Below are positions 1-9,766 of a stretch of 64,000 nucleotides of DNA, in pieces. Every line of letters begins with the position of its first letter. Position 1 is the first letter of the stretch. Below the pieces are notes generated by a model. That model made no database searches and had not been told where the DNA came from. It saw only the letters and a program-made list of their open reading frames with translations. The position numbers were made by a program, and so were the translations under genes. Source of the stretch: Firmicutes bacterium FC7. GTDB lineage: Bacteria > Bacillota > Clostridia > Tissierellales > Tissierellaceae. The DNA is taken from the NCBI GenBank assembly GCA_022760735.1, contig JAKELU010000004.1, forward strand, positions 80,583-144,582, read 5' to 3'.

Positions 1-231
1 TTGCGGTCCTGGTGCTCCCTGTGGACCTGGTGGACCTGGTGGGCCTGGTGGGCCTGGTGGACCTGTATAAATATATAGGACTCCTGGCCAACTATAGCAT
101 GGTACAGGTATACAATTCCTTCTTGAACATCTTCTCGGATAATAACCATATTCTGCCCCATAGCCATATGAGTAAATATTATTATTAAATACCCTTGGTA
201 TAATATTTTCATTCATGCTTCTATAATTCAT
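1..231 (-). CDS. Collagen-like Gly-X-Y surface protein, 3' part outside window
   Basis: This is the first 77 codons of a gene that runs off the left edge. The start ATG at 231 follows an AAGGAGG ribosome site at 239-245. Residues 1-55 or so form a Tyr/Asn/Arg-rich head containing three Cys. From about residue 58 the chain becomes perfect Gly-Pro-Pro triplets followed by Gly-Pro-Gln and Gly-Ala-Pro, the signature of a collagen triple helix. In spore formers such proteins (BclA type) usually make the hair-like nap of the exosporium. That role is inference: no exosporium-targeting motif is recognised and the C-terminal domain is not visible. Confidence 0.8.
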   Translation of the reverse strand, partial: MNYRSMNENIIPRVFNNNIYSYGYGAEYGYYPRRCSRRNCIPVPCYSWPGVLYIYTGPPGPPGPPGPPGPQGAPGPQ

Positions 232-247
232 AAATTTTCCTCCTTAA

Positions 248-277
248 ATTATAGTCCTTCTTGTCATTAGACATCAA
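248..277 (-). promoter_or_regulatory. Possible sigma-A-type promoter of the collagen-like gene
   Basis: On the minus strand TTGATG (272-277) and TATAAT (248-253) are separated by 18 bases, just upstream of the ribosome site of the collagen-like gene. The -10 is perfect and the -35 matches 4 of 6. If the protein is a spore-surface protein a mother-cell sigma factor would be expected instead, so this call is tentative. Confidence 0.35.
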
Positions 278-353
278 TGCTTTAAAAATATTTTCTTTAG
301 TTTACTAATAGTATATTAAAAATGTAAAATATTGTGATATTTTGGTAAAAAAT

Positions 354-378
354 AAAACGGTCAGCCTGACCGTTTTTT
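354..378 (-). terminator. Rho-independent terminator after the YcdB/SLH gene
   Basis: Arms AAAACGGTCA (354-363) and TGACCGTTTT (367-376) form a 10-bp stem with a 3-base loop. T-runs lie on both sides, so it could act in both directions. It overlaps the stop codon of the leftward gene. Confidence 0.8.
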
Positions 379-2470
379 AGTTAAACATGTAATTATAGAT
401 TATACTTGCTGCATCTTCTCTCTTTAATTCTGCCTTCGGATTAATGTTTCCTGTACCGTCTCCATTTATTATCCCTAAACCATATGCAATATTCATATAT
501 CCTTTAAGGCTTGAAGTTATATCATTGCTATCTTTAAATAAATCAGAGAATATATTTGGAATTTCTGCTATCTTATCGTAATGCATAGCCCTAATAACAA
601 ATTTTACAGCTTCTTCCTTAGTTACTAGGTTTTCAGGGGATTTTTCCCCGTCCCTTATTATTCTTGTTAGAACAAGTTCTTCATATATTTTATCTATATC
701 TTTCTCAGTTTCTGTTCTATATGAATTCATTGATTTGAATAATAGATATATGAAATCCTTTTGAAGGATTTTATCCTTTGGCTTAAATTCACTAGAATTA
801 AATCCTACTCCATGTTCTGCTAAAGTATATATTATTTCCTTAGCATAAGTACCGTCTAAATCCTTATACTCAATTCCTTTTTTATCCTTATATGGTTCAC
901 CGGAATAATCTAAAATTTCACCGGTATTTGCATGAATAATTACTGGAATTTCTGGATTGATTGCATATACTAATTTTACTACTTTTTTACTATCATCAAT
1001 TTTTTCATAATCATATATAGTTGCATATTTTAATTCATATCCAATTTTATCAAATAAAATTTCATATGCTTTATCATACCCTATTACTTCACCTTTATCT
1101 GGAAATTGATCATTAAACCACTCAAAGTTATAGGACGTTATTTCTTTTTTGACAGTATCAACTGTCACTGAAATGGAATCTGACTCCACATAAGTATCAT
1201 CTATTTTTCTCATAAATCTAAAGTAATATGATAGTTGATTATCCTTTAAATCCTCTTTGATTAGTTCAACTTCATTTATCCTATTTGGCTGTACCTCTCT
1301 TATAAATTCCTCTGCAAGTACAAGAGCCTGAGCTTTATTTATTCTAGCTTTTGCCTTTGAATCATAGCTATCATATTTATAGAAACTTACTAACTCAGAT
1401 GTCTTTGCATTTATTGATATATTTGCACTTAAGCTAACCTCATCTGCATTCTTCACAAAATATAGTGACCATAGGTACTCTCCAGGATTTTTGTGACTTG
1501 AATATAGATTTTTACTCTGAAGCTCATATTCTGAATTAAGTTTTAGTATGTCTCTAGCTCTTTTTTCAATTTTTTCAATATCAAGTATACCAGTTAATTT
1601 GTCTATCTCAGCTCTTTCTTCAGGAGTTAAAGCAAGACCTTCACCTGCTGCTATATCCATTGATTTTTCATTAGCATAAATAGGTCCGTAGAAACCTAAG
1701 CTAATAGGTTCTCCTGTTATTGCATCGATGGCCTTATTCTTATCAAAATTTGAATACGCTAAGTAGTATCCATCTTCATTATTTAAATCGCTCATTCTAT
1801 ATAATCTACTGGTTGATTTGTACATGAGGTTGAGTCCGATCTTATCCATATAAGCTTCTTTTCCCTCATCTAGTGATATTATATTTTCCGGCTTTGGAAA
1901 TACAATATCTCTATCCCAATTAGCATAGTAATTGCTTACTTCCCCAGTATATTTATTTACGCTGATACTTACAGTATTATCAGGATATTCAATATTATTT
2001 ACAACTCGATTAAAATTAAAGCCATAATAAATATCATTAGAATTTATTGGGTGTTTGTTTTCAACAAGCTTAATTTCATTGTATATGTACTTATCAATTT
2101 TTCCAACAAACTCCATAGCTAATTTTAATGCCTGTTCTCTTGTGTAATTTGGCTTCTTTGATCCTGGTTCTATATAGTTAACATTATATTTTGAGTAGGA
2201 AATAATATTGCCTGAAGAGTCAGTAGATATATTTAAGTTATCAAGTTTATTTTGTGTGTCTGACCAATTCATATAGAAGTAAAATTTATTCCCACTTGAA
2301 CTTACGTGTGAGTTGAAGGTGTCATATTGGTTAGAAATAGCAAAAAGGTCCTTGACTTTAAGAATTGCTGCCTCAAGTTCCTTATCAATAGCCGATTGAC
2401 CAAAAGAATCTAGTGGCATTGTACCTATTAGTAACATTACCACTAGACAAATAATAAAACGTTTTCTCAT
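377..2470 (-). CDS. Secreted YcdB/YcdC-repeat protein with C-terminal SLH domains
   Basis: The 697-residue protein has a signal peptide (MRKR, then a hydrophobic run to about residue 20). The body holds repeated YcdB/YcdC (PepSY-like) modules: helices with TREQALKLAMEFV near 107 and NKAQALVLAEEFI near 375 are each followed by beta strands ending in a Thr-Gly-Glu-type turn. Residues from about 550 to the end form S-layer-homology modules, the last with GIINGDGTGNINP. SLH domains bind secondary cell-wall polymer, so the protein is probably displayed on the surface. PepSY-like modules often modulate proteases, but a substrate cannot be read here. It lies 11 bp downstream of the anti-sigma-like gene, so the two are probably cotranscribed. 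Confidence 0.8.
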   Translation of the reverse strand: MRKRFIICLVVMLLIGTMPLDSFGQSAIDKELEAAILKVKDLFAISNQYDTFNSHVSSSGNKFYFYMNWSDTQNKLDNLNISTDSSGNIISYSKYNVNYIEPGSKKPNYTREQALKLAMEFVGKIDKYIYNEIKLVENKHPINSNDIYYGFNFNRVVNNIEYPDNTVSISVNKYTGEVSNYYANWDRDIVFPKPENIISLDEGKEAYMDKIGLNLMYKSTSRLYRMSDLNNEDGYYLAYSNFDKNKAIDAITGEPISLGFYGPIYANEKSMDIAAGEGLALTPEERAEIDKLTGILDIEKIEKRARDILKLNSEYELQSKNLYSSHKNPGEYLWSLYFVKNADEVSLSANISINAKTSELVSFYKYDSYDSKAKARINKAQALVLAEEFIREVQPNRINEVELIKEDLKDNQLSYYFRFMRKIDDTYVESDSISVTVDTVKKEITSYNFEWFNDQFPDKGEVIGYDKAYEILFDKIGYELKYATIYDYEKIDDSKKVVKLVYAINPEIPVIIHANTGEILDYSGEPYKDKKGIEYKDLDGTYAKEIIYTLAEHGVGFNSSEFKPKDKILQKDFIYLLFKSMNSYRTETEKDIDKIYEELVLTRIIRDGEKSPENLVTKEEAVKFVIRAMHYDKIAEIPNIFSDLFKDSNDITSSLKGYMNIAYGLGIINGDGTGNINPKAELKREDAASIIYNYMFN

Positions 2471-2481
2471 TATTCAGCCTC

Positions 2482-2886
2482 CTATTGTATATTCTTTATT
2501 GAGATAACTCTGTTCTTCTCTACATGAAACTCATCAGATAAACCGTTTACTAAAACCAGTCCCCTACCCCAGGTTTTTAAATCATTTGGATCATAGGAAC
2601 AGATGTCAAAATTTATTCCCTTTCCTTCATCCTCTACTTCTATTTTCAACTTATTGTCAACCATCTCTAATGTCAGGCTAACACATTTCGATAACATACA
2701 TTGATTTCCATGAAGTGCTCCATTTACGATAAGCTCATTTAAAATTAATCTAATATCGAACATTATATCTTTATCATTTATTTGTGTTTCTAAGTTTTTT
2801 AAAATTTTATCTATAAATTTTTTAATTGTTTTCAAATCACTACATACTGTACCTTTGTATACATACGCCATGTCAATCACATCCAA
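2482..2886 (-). CDS. RsbW/SpoIIAB-like anti-sigma factor serine kinase
   Basis: A small (134-residue) GHKL-type ATPase. The N box is ELIVNGALHGN (51-61), the G1 box DEGKGI (86-91) and the G2 box GRGLVLV (107-113), the layout of anti-sigma kinases such as RsbW and SpoIIAB. These sequester a sigma factor and phosphorylate an anti-anti-sigma protein. No sigma or anti-anti-sigma gene is next to it. Two starts are possible, 2886 or 2871 (MAYVYKG); neither has a strong ribosome site. A sigma-B-like promoter lies just upstream, which would give feedback control if its target is a sigma-B-type factor (inference). Confidence 0.75.
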   Translation of the reverse strand: MDVIDMAYVYKGTVCSDLKTIKKFIDKILKNLETQINDKDIMFDIRLILNELIVNGALHGNQCMLSKCVSLTLEMVDNKLKIEVEDEGKGINFDICSYDPNDLKTWGRGLVLVNGLSDEFHVEKNRVISIKNIQ

Positions 2887-2912
2887 TACTATTTTGTTTA
2901 GTTATAATGATT

Positions 2913-2938
2913 TTACCCAAATTTCTATACTATTAATC
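2913..2938 (-). promoter_or_regulatory. Sigma-B-like promoter of the anti-sigma factor gene
   Basis: Read on the minus strand: GATTAA (2933-2938), 14 bases, GGGTAA (2913-2918). The known sigma-B consensus is GTTTAA, 12-15 bases, GGGTAT. The -10 lies in a 13-base arm (2910-2922) that is perfectly inverted at 3015-3027, where it forms the -10 of the divergent rubredoxin gene. Confidence 0.5.
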
Positions 2939-2999
2939 TATAGCTAAAGTAATAATTTCTGAATACTTCATAAAATATTAGAATAATAATATTTTAGAG

Positions 3000-3024
3000 G
3001 TTTGAAATAATAATATTTGGGTAA
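3000..3024 (+). promoter_or_regulatory. Sigma-B-like promoter of rubredoxin
   Basis: GTTTGA (3000-3005), 13 bases, GGGTAA (3019-3024), close to the sigma-B consensus. The expected transcript start is about 30 bases before the rubredoxin ATG. No well-spaced TTGACA/TATAAT pair was found here. Confidence 0.5.
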
Positions 3025-3060
3025 AATTATGGTAGCTATAATAATGAAAGGAGAATGCTC

Positions 3061-3219
3061 ATGGATAAATATGTTTGTGACCCATGTGGATATGTTTACG
3101 ACCCAGCTGAAGGAGACCCAGATGGAGATATAGCTCCAGGAACTGCTTTTGAAGATCTTCCTGAGGATTGGGTATGCCCAGTATGTGGAGCTAGTAAGGA
3201 TCAATTCTCAAAACTATAA
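3061..3219 (+). CDS. Rubredoxin
   Basis: A 52-residue protein too short for most ORF filters. It has both iron-binding CxxC pairs, CDPCG near the start and CPVCG near residue 39, and the typical middle section with YVYDP, GDIAPGT and [10 protein letters not shown]. The single Fe(Cys)4 centre carries one electron; in anaerobes rubredoxin passes electrons to rubrerythrin, superoxide reductase or flavoproteins that detoxify oxygen and peroxide. Ribosome site AAAGGAG (3047-3053) is 7 bases before the ATG. It is transcribed away from the anti-sigma gene. An ORF on the opposite strand across this stretch is an antisense shadow. Confidence 0.97.
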   Translation: MDKYVCDPCGYVYDPAEGDPDGDIAPGTAFEDLPEDWVCPVCGASKDQFSKL

Positions 3220-3239
3220 AAGTGCAATATGTACTACAT

Positions 3240-3270
3240 AAAGACCAGTATGAGTAATTACTGGTCTTTT
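3240..3270. terminator. Bidirectional terminator between rubredoxin and engB
   Basis: Arms AAAGACCAGTA and TACTGGTCTTT form an 11-bp stem between two convergent genes. It overlaps the end of engB and has T-rich flanks on both strands. Confidence 0.85.
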
Positions 3271-3857
3271 GTCTTGTCTAAAACTGGCTCCAGTACTTTC
3301 CATACCTTATCAACATTTATTTTCTTTTCTGAAGAAAATGGTATGACTAAATCCATATCTTTAATTTCTAATTTTTGACGTATTATTTTAGTATGCTTCT
3401 GCCAGTTAGCCTTACTTATCTTATCCGCTTTTGTAGCTATAACCAATCCTCTGAATCCAAAGGATTTTATCCATTCATACATCATTTTATCCAAATTTGT
3501 TGGCTCATGCCTCATATCAACAACCAAAATTACCTCTTTTAAATTCTTTCTAGTAGTTAAATATGTTTCTATAAATTTTGCCCACTTCTCTCTTTCAGAC
3601 ATTGAAACTTGAGCATACCCATATCCAGGTAAGTCTACAAACCTGAAAGATTCATTTATTATATAGAAATTAATTGTTCTAGTCTTTCCAGGTTTGCTAC
3701 TTGTCCTAGCAAGATTTACCCTATTTATCATTGCATTGATAAATGAAGATTTACCCACATTTGACCTGCCGGCAAAAGCAATTTCCGGCAAGTCATCTTT
3801 AGGATATTGACTCGGTAGAGCTGCTATGGCATGAAGGTCTGATTTAATTATCTTCAT
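3258..3857 (-). CDS. engB: Ribosome biogenesis GTPase EngB (YsxC)
   Basis: A 199-residue TRAFAC-class GTPase. The P-loop is GRSNVGKS (30-37), G3 is DLPG (75-78, in DLPGYGYA, typical of YihA/YsxC) and G4 is TKAD (142-145). The family helps late assembly of the 50S ribosomal subunit in the cytoplasm. Its start overlaps the end of lon by 14 bp, a gene pair conserved in many Firmicutes, so translation is probably coupled. Confidence 0.95.
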   Translation of the reverse strand: MKIIKSDLHAIAALPSQYPKDDLPEIAFAGRSNVGKSSFINAMINRVNLARTSSKPGKTRTINFYIINESFRFVDLPGYGYAQVSMSEREKWAKFIETYLTTRKNLKEVILVVDMRHEPTNLDKMMYEWIKSFGFRGLVIATKADKISKANWQKHTKIIRQKLEIKDMDLVIPFSSEKKINVDKVWKVLEPVLDKTKDQ

Positions 3858-6198
3858 TATTATCCACCTTCCTTACAAGAGCATGCTCTAATACCTCATC
3901 CATCTTTTTAACTAATACAAACTCCATTTTTTTCTTTACCCTATCAGGTATTTCGTCCAAGTCCTTGCTATTCTCGTATGGCAATAATACTTTCTTTATC
4001 CCCATTCTATGAGCAGCAAGTACTTTTTCTTTTATTCCTCCCACAGGTAAAACTCTTCCTCTTAATGTTATTTCTCCAGTCATTGCTATATCTCTATATA
4101 TAGGAGTATTGGATAACGCTGATACCACTGCTGTCGTAATTGTAATCCCAGCAGATGGTCCATCCTTAGGTATTGCACCTTCTGGAACGTGAATATGAAT
4201 ATCCATATCCTTATAGAAGTCTTCCTCTATATTCAAAATTGTAGAATTTGCTCTAATATAGCTGATACCAGCCATGGCAGATTCCTTCATGACATCTCCT
4301 AGCTTACCTGTAAGCTGTATTTTACCTGTACCCTTCATTGTAGTTACTTCAACTGAAAGGGTTTCGCCTCCAACAGCTGTCCAAGCTAAACCATTAGCAA
4401 CTCCTATTTGATTTTGCTCTTCAACTTCATCAAATCTAAATTTCTTAGCTCCTAGATAATTTTCTAAATTTCCTGCATTTATTCTTACTACCTTAAGGTT
4501 TTCTTCAACAATTCTCTTAGCTGCCTTTCTACAAATGTTAGCAATATTTCTCTCGAGATTTCTAACTCCAGCTTCCCTAGTATAATAATTTACTATACCT
4601 CTTATTGCTGATTCAGAAACTATAAGCTGGTCTTCCTTTAATCCATGTTCCTTCATTTGCTTTGGAAGCAAGTATTTTAATGATATTTGTAGTTTTTCTT
4701 CATCTGTATATCCACTTATTCTAATAACTTCCATTCTGTCTAGTAGTGGTGCAGGTATACTTGATGTAGTATTAGCAGTAGTTATAAAGAATATCTTAGA
4801 TAAATCAAAAGGTACATCTAAGAAATGGTCTGTAAATGTAGTATTTTGCTCAGGGTCTAATACCTCAAGTAATGCACTTGCTGGGTCTCCTCTAAAGTCG
4901 CTACTTAATTTATCTATCTCATCAAATAAGAAAAGTGGATTCTTGCTTCCTGCCTTTCTTATTGAGCTTATTATTCTTCCAGGCATACTTCCAACATAGG
5001 TCCTTCTGTGTCCACGAATTTCTGCTTCATCTCTAACACCACCAAGAGACATTCTAACAAAATTTCTATTTAAGGATCGGGCTATAGACCTTGCAATGGA
5101 TGTTTTCCCAACTCCTGGTGGACCAACTAAGCATAGAATAGGCCCTTTCATGCTATTTGTTAGTTTTCGTATAGCAATAAATTCTAATATTCTTTCCTTA
5201 ACATCCTCGAGACCATAATGATCTTCGTCTAAAATTTCTCTAGCTTTCTTAATATCAATCTTTTCCTTAGTTTCTTTATTCCATGGAAGTTCAACTATCC
5301 AGTCTAAATATGTTCTAATAACTCCTACCTCCGCAGAATGAGGTGACATTTTAGTCAATCGATTTAATTCTTTTAATGCCTTCTCCTTTACTTCTTTAGG
5401 CATTTTCAGCTTTTCTATCTTTTCTCTGTACTCTTCTATATCTGCAGAAAGCTCATCATCTTCACCTAGTTCTTTCTGAATAGCTTTTAGTTGCTCTTTA
5501 AGATAATACTCTTTTTGTACTTTGTTAATTTGCTTTTTTACTCTTTGATTTATCTTGTCTTCTATTTTTAAAAGCTCAATTTCTTTTTGTAGTATTCCAT
5601 GAAGAACTTCTAGTCGCTCGTAAAAGTCGAAGGTTTCTAATATTTTCTGGTTGTCTTCTTGCTTTAAGAAGATATATGAAGATATTACATCAGCTAGTCT
5701 TCCTGGATCCTCAATATCAGAAATTGATACAATTACTTCAGATGAAACCCTACTATTTAAGGATATATACTCCTCTAAATCCTCAACAACCAATCTCATT
5801 GCTGCCTCTAAATTTTGTGTGATTTCAATATCATTTGGATTATAAATCATATCCTCTATTAAAGCTTCAAAATAAGGGTCTTCCTGGGTAACATCTATTA
5901 TTTTTCCTCTACTTATACCTTCTACTAATACTCTGATACTTCCACCAGGTAGCTTTAGCATTTGCTTTACCCTTGCTACAGTTCCTACATGATAAAAGTC
6001 GTTTTTATTAGGATCATCAATTTTTGGGTTTATCTGAGTACATAAAAGTATAAGAGAATCATTCATCATTGACTTTTCTAGTGCTTCTATTGACTTATCC
6101 CTTCCAACATCAAAATGAATCACCATATGTGGAAATATGGATATCCCTCTTAAAGGTATAAGTGGAAGAGTTTTATTTTCAGGTTTATATATGTTCAC
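3844..6198 (-). CDS. lon: ATP-dependent protease Lon (LonA)
   Basis: At 784 residues it is the usual LonA length. The N-terminal substrate-binding domain begins with [16 protein letters not shown] and is followed by a coiled-coil stretch (about 205-290). The AAA+ domain has Walker A GPPGVGKT (359-366) and Walker B FLFDEID (423-429). The protease domain carries the serine in KDGPSAG (Ser682) and the lysine in GGIKEKV (about Lys725), the catalytic dyad. Lon degrades misfolded and regulatory proteins in the cytoplasm. With clpX and clpP next door, this is a proteostasis cluster. Confidence 0.97.
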   Translation of the reverse strand: MNIYKPENKTLPLIPLRGISIFPHMVIHFDVGRDKSIEALEKSMMNDSLILLCTQINPKIDDPNKNDFYHVGTVARVKQMLKLPGGSIRVLVEGISRGKIIDVTQEDPYFEALIEDMIYNPNDIEITQNLEAAMRLVVEDLEEYISLNSRVSSEVIVSISDIEDPGRLADVISSYIFLKQEDNQKILETFDFYERLEVLHGILQKEIELLKIEDKINQRVKKQINKVQKEYYLKEQLKAIQKELGEDDELSADIEEYREKIEKLKMPKEVKEKALKELNRLTKMSPHSAEVGVIRTYLDWIVELPWNKETKEKIDIKKAREILDEDHYGLEDVKERILEFIAIRKLTNSMKGPILCLVGPPGVGKTSIARSIARSLNRNFVRMSLGGVRDEAEIRGHRRTYVGSMPGRIISSIRKAGSKNPLFLFDEIDKLSSDFRGDPASALLEVLDPEQNTTFTDHFLDVPFDLSKIFFITTANTTSSIPAPLLDRMEVIRISGYTDEEKLQISLKYLLPKQMKEHGLKEDQLIVSESAIRGIVNYYTREAGVRNLERNIANICRKAAKRIVEENLKVVRINAGNLENYLGAKKFRFDEVEEQNQIGVANGLAWTAVGGETLSVEVTTMKGTGKIQLTGKLGDVMKESAMAGISYIRANSTILNIEEDFYKDMDIHIHVPEGAIPKDGPSAGITITTAVVSALSNTPIYRDIAMTGEITLRGRVLPVGGIKEKVLAAHRMGIKKVLLPYENSKDLDEIPDRVKKKMEFVLVKKMDEVLEHALVRKVDNNEDN

Positions 6199-6223
6199 TA
6201 TTACACCTCCTCGTTATAAAAAA

Positions 6224-6248
6224 GAAAGCTCACTAACGTGAGCCTTTA
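6224..6248 (-). terminator. Terminator between clpX and lon
   Basis: GCTCAC (6228-6233) and GTGAGC (6238-6243) form a stem with a 4-base loop, extended by A-T pairs. On the minus strand it is followed by TTTCTTTTTT. It overlaps the clpX stop codon and separates clpX from lon, at least in part. Confidence 0.7.
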
Positions 6249-7526
6249 AGATGCAGATTCTTTGTTGCCTGATTTCTTTGACCTACTCTTCTTTTTTCTA
6301 TCAGAAAGTACCAAAGTAGGCTCTCCCTTTCTTTCTATTGTTTCCTTTGTTATTATACACTTTTCTATATCATCTCTATTCGGGATCTCATACATTATCT
6401 CAAGCATTGATTCTTCTATAATACTTCTTAGACCTCTTGCACCTGTTTTTCTTTCAATTGCTTTCTGAGCTACCAATTCTAATGCAGCATCTTCAAATTC
6501 TAATTCTACATCATCCATTCGGAATAATTCTTTGTATTGTTTTACTAATGCATTCTTAGGTTCAGTCAATATTTTAACTAAAGCATCACAATCTAATTCT
6601 TCCAGTGTAACTATTACTGGAAGTCTTCCAACAAATTCAGGAATTAATCCATATTTTAGCAAGTCCTCAGGTTGTAGCTCTTTAAGCAATTCTCCCATTG
6701 TATTCTCAGTACTTGATTTAATATCAGCACCAAAGCCCATGGACTTCTTACCAATTCTAGATTGGATTATCTTATCTAGACCATCAAAAGCTCCACCTAC
6801 TATAAATAATATATTTGTTGTATCTACTTGTATGAACTCTTGATGAGGATGCTTTCTTCCACCTTGTGGAGGTACATTTGCTATTGTACCTTCAAGAATT
6901 TTTAATAAAGCCTGCTGAACACCTTCACCACTAACATCTCTAGTTATTGAAGGATTTTCAGTCTTTCTAGCAATTTTATCAATCTCATCTATATAAACTA
7001 TTCCTTTTTCAGCTCTTTCAATATCATAATCTGCAGCTTGAATTAGTTTTAGAATTATATTTTCAACGTCCTCACCAACATATCCTGCTTCTGTTAAAGA
7101 AGTAGCATCTGCTATGGCAAAAGGAACATTTAAAATCTTTGCTAATGTTTGAGCTAACAGAGTTTTACCAGAACCTGTTGGCCCTATCATTACTATATTG
7201 CTTTTTTGCAATTCTACATCATTATTTTTTGATGGTTTCTTGTTAATTCTTTTATAATGGTTATAAACAGCCACAGCAAGGGCTTTTTTTGCTTTTTCCT
7301 GTTTAATTACATATTCATCTAAAGTATCCTTGATTTTAGCAGGTTTTGGTACTTCTTCTAAATCATAATCGTAAGATTCAATAAATTCCTCCTCGATTAT
7401 TTCCTGACAGAGTTCAATACACTCATTGCAAATATATACATTTGGTCCAGCAATAAGCCTTCTTACCTGATCTTGTGGTTTCCCGCAAAAAGAACAACGT
7501 AGCTGCTTATCATCAATTTTTGCCAT
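6246..7526 (-). CDS. clpX: ATP-dependent Clp protease ATP-binding subunit ClpX
   Basis: A 426-residue AAA+ unfoldase that feeds substrates into ClpP. The N-terminal zinc finger has Cys11, Cys14, Cys33 and Cys36 (CSFC, CNEC). Walker A is GPTGSGKT near 115 and Walker B is VYIDEIDK. The reading frame extends ten codons further upstream, but the start chosen is 7526 because MAKIDDKQ matches the family and GAGGTGAG sits just before it. clpP lies 30 bp upstream, so clpP-clpX are cotranscribed. Confidence 0.96.
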   Translation of the reverse strand: MAKIDDKQLRCSFCGKPQDQVRRLIAGPNVYICNECIELCQEIIEEEFIESYDYDLEEVPKPAKIKDTLDEYVIKQEKAKKALAVAVYNHYKRINKKPSKNNDVELQKSNIVMIGPTGSGKTLLAQTLAKILNVPFAIADATSLTEAGYVGEDVENIILKLIQAADYDIERAEKGIVYIDEIDKIARKTENPSITRDVSGEGVQQALLKILEGTIANVPPQGGRKHPHQEFIQVDTTNILFIVGGAFDGLDKIIQSRIGKKSMGFGADIKSSTENTMGELLKELQPEDLLKYGLIPEFVGRLPVIVTLEELDCDALVKILTEPKNALVKQYKELFRMDDVELEFEDAALELVAQKAIERKTGARGLRSIIEESMLEIMYEIPNRDDIEKCIITKETIERKGEPTLVLSDRKKKSRSKKSGNKESAS

Positions 7527-7556
7527 GGACTCACCTCTCATAAATATTCGTAGCAA

Positions 7557-8141
7557 TTAATTTCTGCTCTTAATTACCTCATCTATAATACCATATGCTA
7601 CAGCTTCTTCAGCAGTCATATAGTAATCTCTATCGGTGTCCTTAGTTATTCTTTCAATTGGTTGACCTGTTCTTTCTGATAAGATTTTATTGATTCTTTC
7701 TCTTATTTCGATAATTTTCTCAGCCTGAATTCTTATATCTTCAGCTTGACCTTGAGTACCTCCAAGAGGTTGGTGAATCATAATATCAGAATTTGGCAGT
7801 GCTAATCTCTTACCCTTCGCACCAGCAGCAAGTAAGAACGCACCCATACTTGCAGCTCTTCCTATACAGATAGTTGAAATATCTGGTTTTATATACTGCA
7901 TAGTGTCATATATAGCAAATCCAGCACTAACTGAACCACCAGGGCTATTTATATATAAAATTATATCCTTATCAGGATCTTCCGCCTCAAGGAACAACAA
8001 TTGAGCAACAACTAAATCCGCTGTAGTATCATTTATTTCTCCACCTAAAAATATAATCCTCTCTTTTAAAAGTCTAGAATAAATGTCATAAGATCTCTCG
8101 CCTCGGTTTGTTTGCTCTACTACCATTGGTACTAATGCCAT
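7557..8141 (-). CDS. clpP: ATP-dependent Clp protease proteolytic subunit ClpP
   Basis: At 194 residues this is standard ClpP length. The catalytic triad is Ser98 (GRAASMGA), His123 (MIHQPLGG) and Asp172 (DTDRDYYM). ClpP forms a tetradecameric barrel that works with ClpX. The start has a GGAGG ribosome site. It lies between tig and clpX, the classic tig-clpP-clpX order. Confidence 0.98.
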   Translation of the reverse strand: MALVPMVVEQTNRGERSYDIYSRLLKERIIFLGGEINDTTADLVVAQLLFLEAEDPDKDIILYINSPGGSVSAGFAIYDTMQYIKPDISTICIGRAASMGAFLLAAGAKGKRLALPNSDIMIHQPLGGTQGQAEDIRIQAEKIIEIRERINKILSERTGQPIERITKDTDRDYYMTAEEAVAYGIIDEVIKSRN

Positions 8142-8180
8142 ATCAATACCTCCTATTATATTATACCATATGCGGAAACA

Positions 8181-9467
8181 CTAAATAAATTTAACCTTTG
8201 TCATTAGAAGGTCAATTACCTTATTGTTTGTTATACCCGCCTTAAGGAATGATAAATCACCCTTCTTCATGTCAGCTATGAACTTCTCTTTATTATCTTT
8301 ATTATATTGCTCAGCCAATTTTTCTAATTCTGCATCAATATCTTCGTCTGTCACTTCAATATTTTCCGCTTTAGCGATAGCTTCTAGCACTAAATCTGAT
8401 TTAACTCTTTTTTCTGCCATAGGTCTAACTTGTTCTCTTAGTGCTTCCATATTGCTTCCAGTAAACTCAAAGTATTGGTTTAAGTCTAAGCCTTGCATTC
8501 TGATTCTGTACTCAAATTCAGATATTTCATTATCTATTTGAGTATTTATCATACCTTCTGGAATTTCCATTTCAGCTAATTCTACAACTTTATCTACAAC
8601 TTTATTCTCTAGGTCTATTTTCTCTTGTCTCTCATATGTTTCTTCTAATTTTCTTCTGATGTCATTTTTATATTCTTCTAAAGTATCAAATTCACTAACA
8701 TCCTTAGCAAATTCATCATCCAATTCCGGAAGTTCTCTAGTCTTGATTTCATGAATAGTTACTTTGAATGTAGCATCTTTGCCTTCTAATTCTTTTGAAT
8801 GATACTCTTCAGGGAATGTTACGTTAACTTCAACTTCCTCACCCTTTTTCTTACCAATTAATTGGTCCTCAAATCCTGGTATAAATCTATTTGAACCTAT
8901 TTCTAATTGCTGTTTTTCTGCAGTACCACCTTCGAATTGAACTCCATCAACGAAACCAGCATAATCAATAGTTAGAATATCACCCTTTTGAACTTCTCTA
9001 TCACCAGCATCAACGACTCTTCCATTCATCTCTTGAGCTCTTCTTAGCTCATCTTCAACCATTTCGTCTGTAACATTATACTCTACTTTTTCTATTTCTA
9101 TACTTTCATAATCGCCTAACTTAACTTCTGGCTTTACATCAACATGAATTTCTACTTTTATAGGTTCACCTTTATTAATTTCATCAATATGAACATGTGG
9201 CATATCAACAGGCTCTAAGTTTAATTCCTTAATTGCAGCCTCATATGCATCTGGTAATAAAGCATTTATAGCATCTTCATAGAAGAAATCTTCACCATAG
9301 AATTGATCTATAATTTTTTTAGGTGCCTTTCCTTTTCTAAAACCCGGAATATTAAATCTTGATCTATTCTTTAAGTAAGCTTGATTAACTGCTTTCTCAA
9401 AATCTTCTACGCTTAATTCAAAATTAAAGTAAACTGTATTTTTTTCTCTTTTCTCAAATACTGCCAT
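8181..9467 (-). CDS. tig: Trigger factor, ribosome-associated chaperone and prolyl isomerase
   Basis: A 428-residue protein with the three trigger-factor parts. The N-terminal ribosome-binding domain has the GFRKGKAP signature (about 43-50). The FKBP-type isomerase domain spans about 150-245 (GDILTIDYAGF and the GFEDQLIGKKKGEE turn). The C-terminal helical arms form the chaperone cradle. It meets nascent chains at the ribosome exit. It is first in the tig-clpP-clpX set. Confidence 0.97.
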   Translation of the reverse strand: MAVFEKREKNTVYFNFELSVEDFEKAVNQAYLKNRSRFNIPGFRKGKAPKKIIDQFYGEDFFYEDAINALLPDAYEAAIKELNLEPVDMPHVHIDEINKGEPIKVEIHVDVKPEVKLGDYESIEIEKVEYNVTDEMVEDELRRAQEMNGRVVDAGDREVQKGDILTIDYAGFVDGVQFEGGTAEKQQLEIGSNRFIPGFEDQLIGKKKGEEVEVNVTFPEEYHSKELEGKDATFKVTIHEIKTRELPELDDEFAKDVSEFDTLEEYKNDIRRKLEETYERQEKIDLENKVVDKVVELAEMEIPEGMINTQIDNEISEFEYRIRMQGLDLNQYFEFTGSNMEALREQVRPMAEKRVKSDLVLEAIAKAENIEVTDEDIDAELEKLAEQYNKDNKEKFIADMKKGDLSFLKAGITNNKVIDLLMTKVKFI

Positions 9468-9570
9468 GTGTAATGGACCCCCTAAATATATTTAATTATT
9501 TTTTTTCGAATTTAACTATAACATTATACCATATTATTGTAACTTAACAAACAATATCTGTACACATAGT

Positions 9571-9599
9571 AAAAAAACCAATGGTATAACCACTGGTTT
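9571..9599 (-). terminator. Terminator after tRNA-Leu
   Basis: On the minus strand AACCAGTGG and CCATTGGTT form a stem followed by a T-run, directly downstream of the tRNA CCA end. Confidence 0.85.
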
Positions 9600-9603
9600 C
9601 ATC

Positions 9604-9687
9604 TGGTGCGGGATAGAGGACTTGAACCCCCACGTCAATGACACTAGATCCTAAGTCTAGCGCGTCTGCCAATTCCGCCAATCCCGC
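9604..9687 (-). tRNA. tRNA-Leu (anticodon UAG)
   Basis: Cloverleaf read on the minus strand: acceptor GCGGGAT pairs with ATCCCGC, discriminator A, encoded CCA. The anticodon stem is CTAGA/TCTAG with loop CTTAGGA, giving anticodon UAG. The T-loop is GTTCAAGTC. The 84-base length with a variable arm fits a class II leucine tRNA reading CUA and related codons. Confidence 0.97.
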
Positions 9688-9766
9688 ATAGAAATTAACA
9701 ATTAAACTGCTCACTATTTAATTATAGCATCCAGATGAAATTTGTCAAATATTTTTTTGTTATTTT

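Noticed and set aside
1-63. GC-rich short tandem repeat at the left edge
   Set aside because: It is explained by coding for Gly-Pro-Pro triplets of a collagen-like protein on the minus strand.
2968-3204. Leftward 78-codon ORF
   Set aside because: It is the antisense of rubredoxin; its sequence is biased as a shadow frame and it has no ribosome site.
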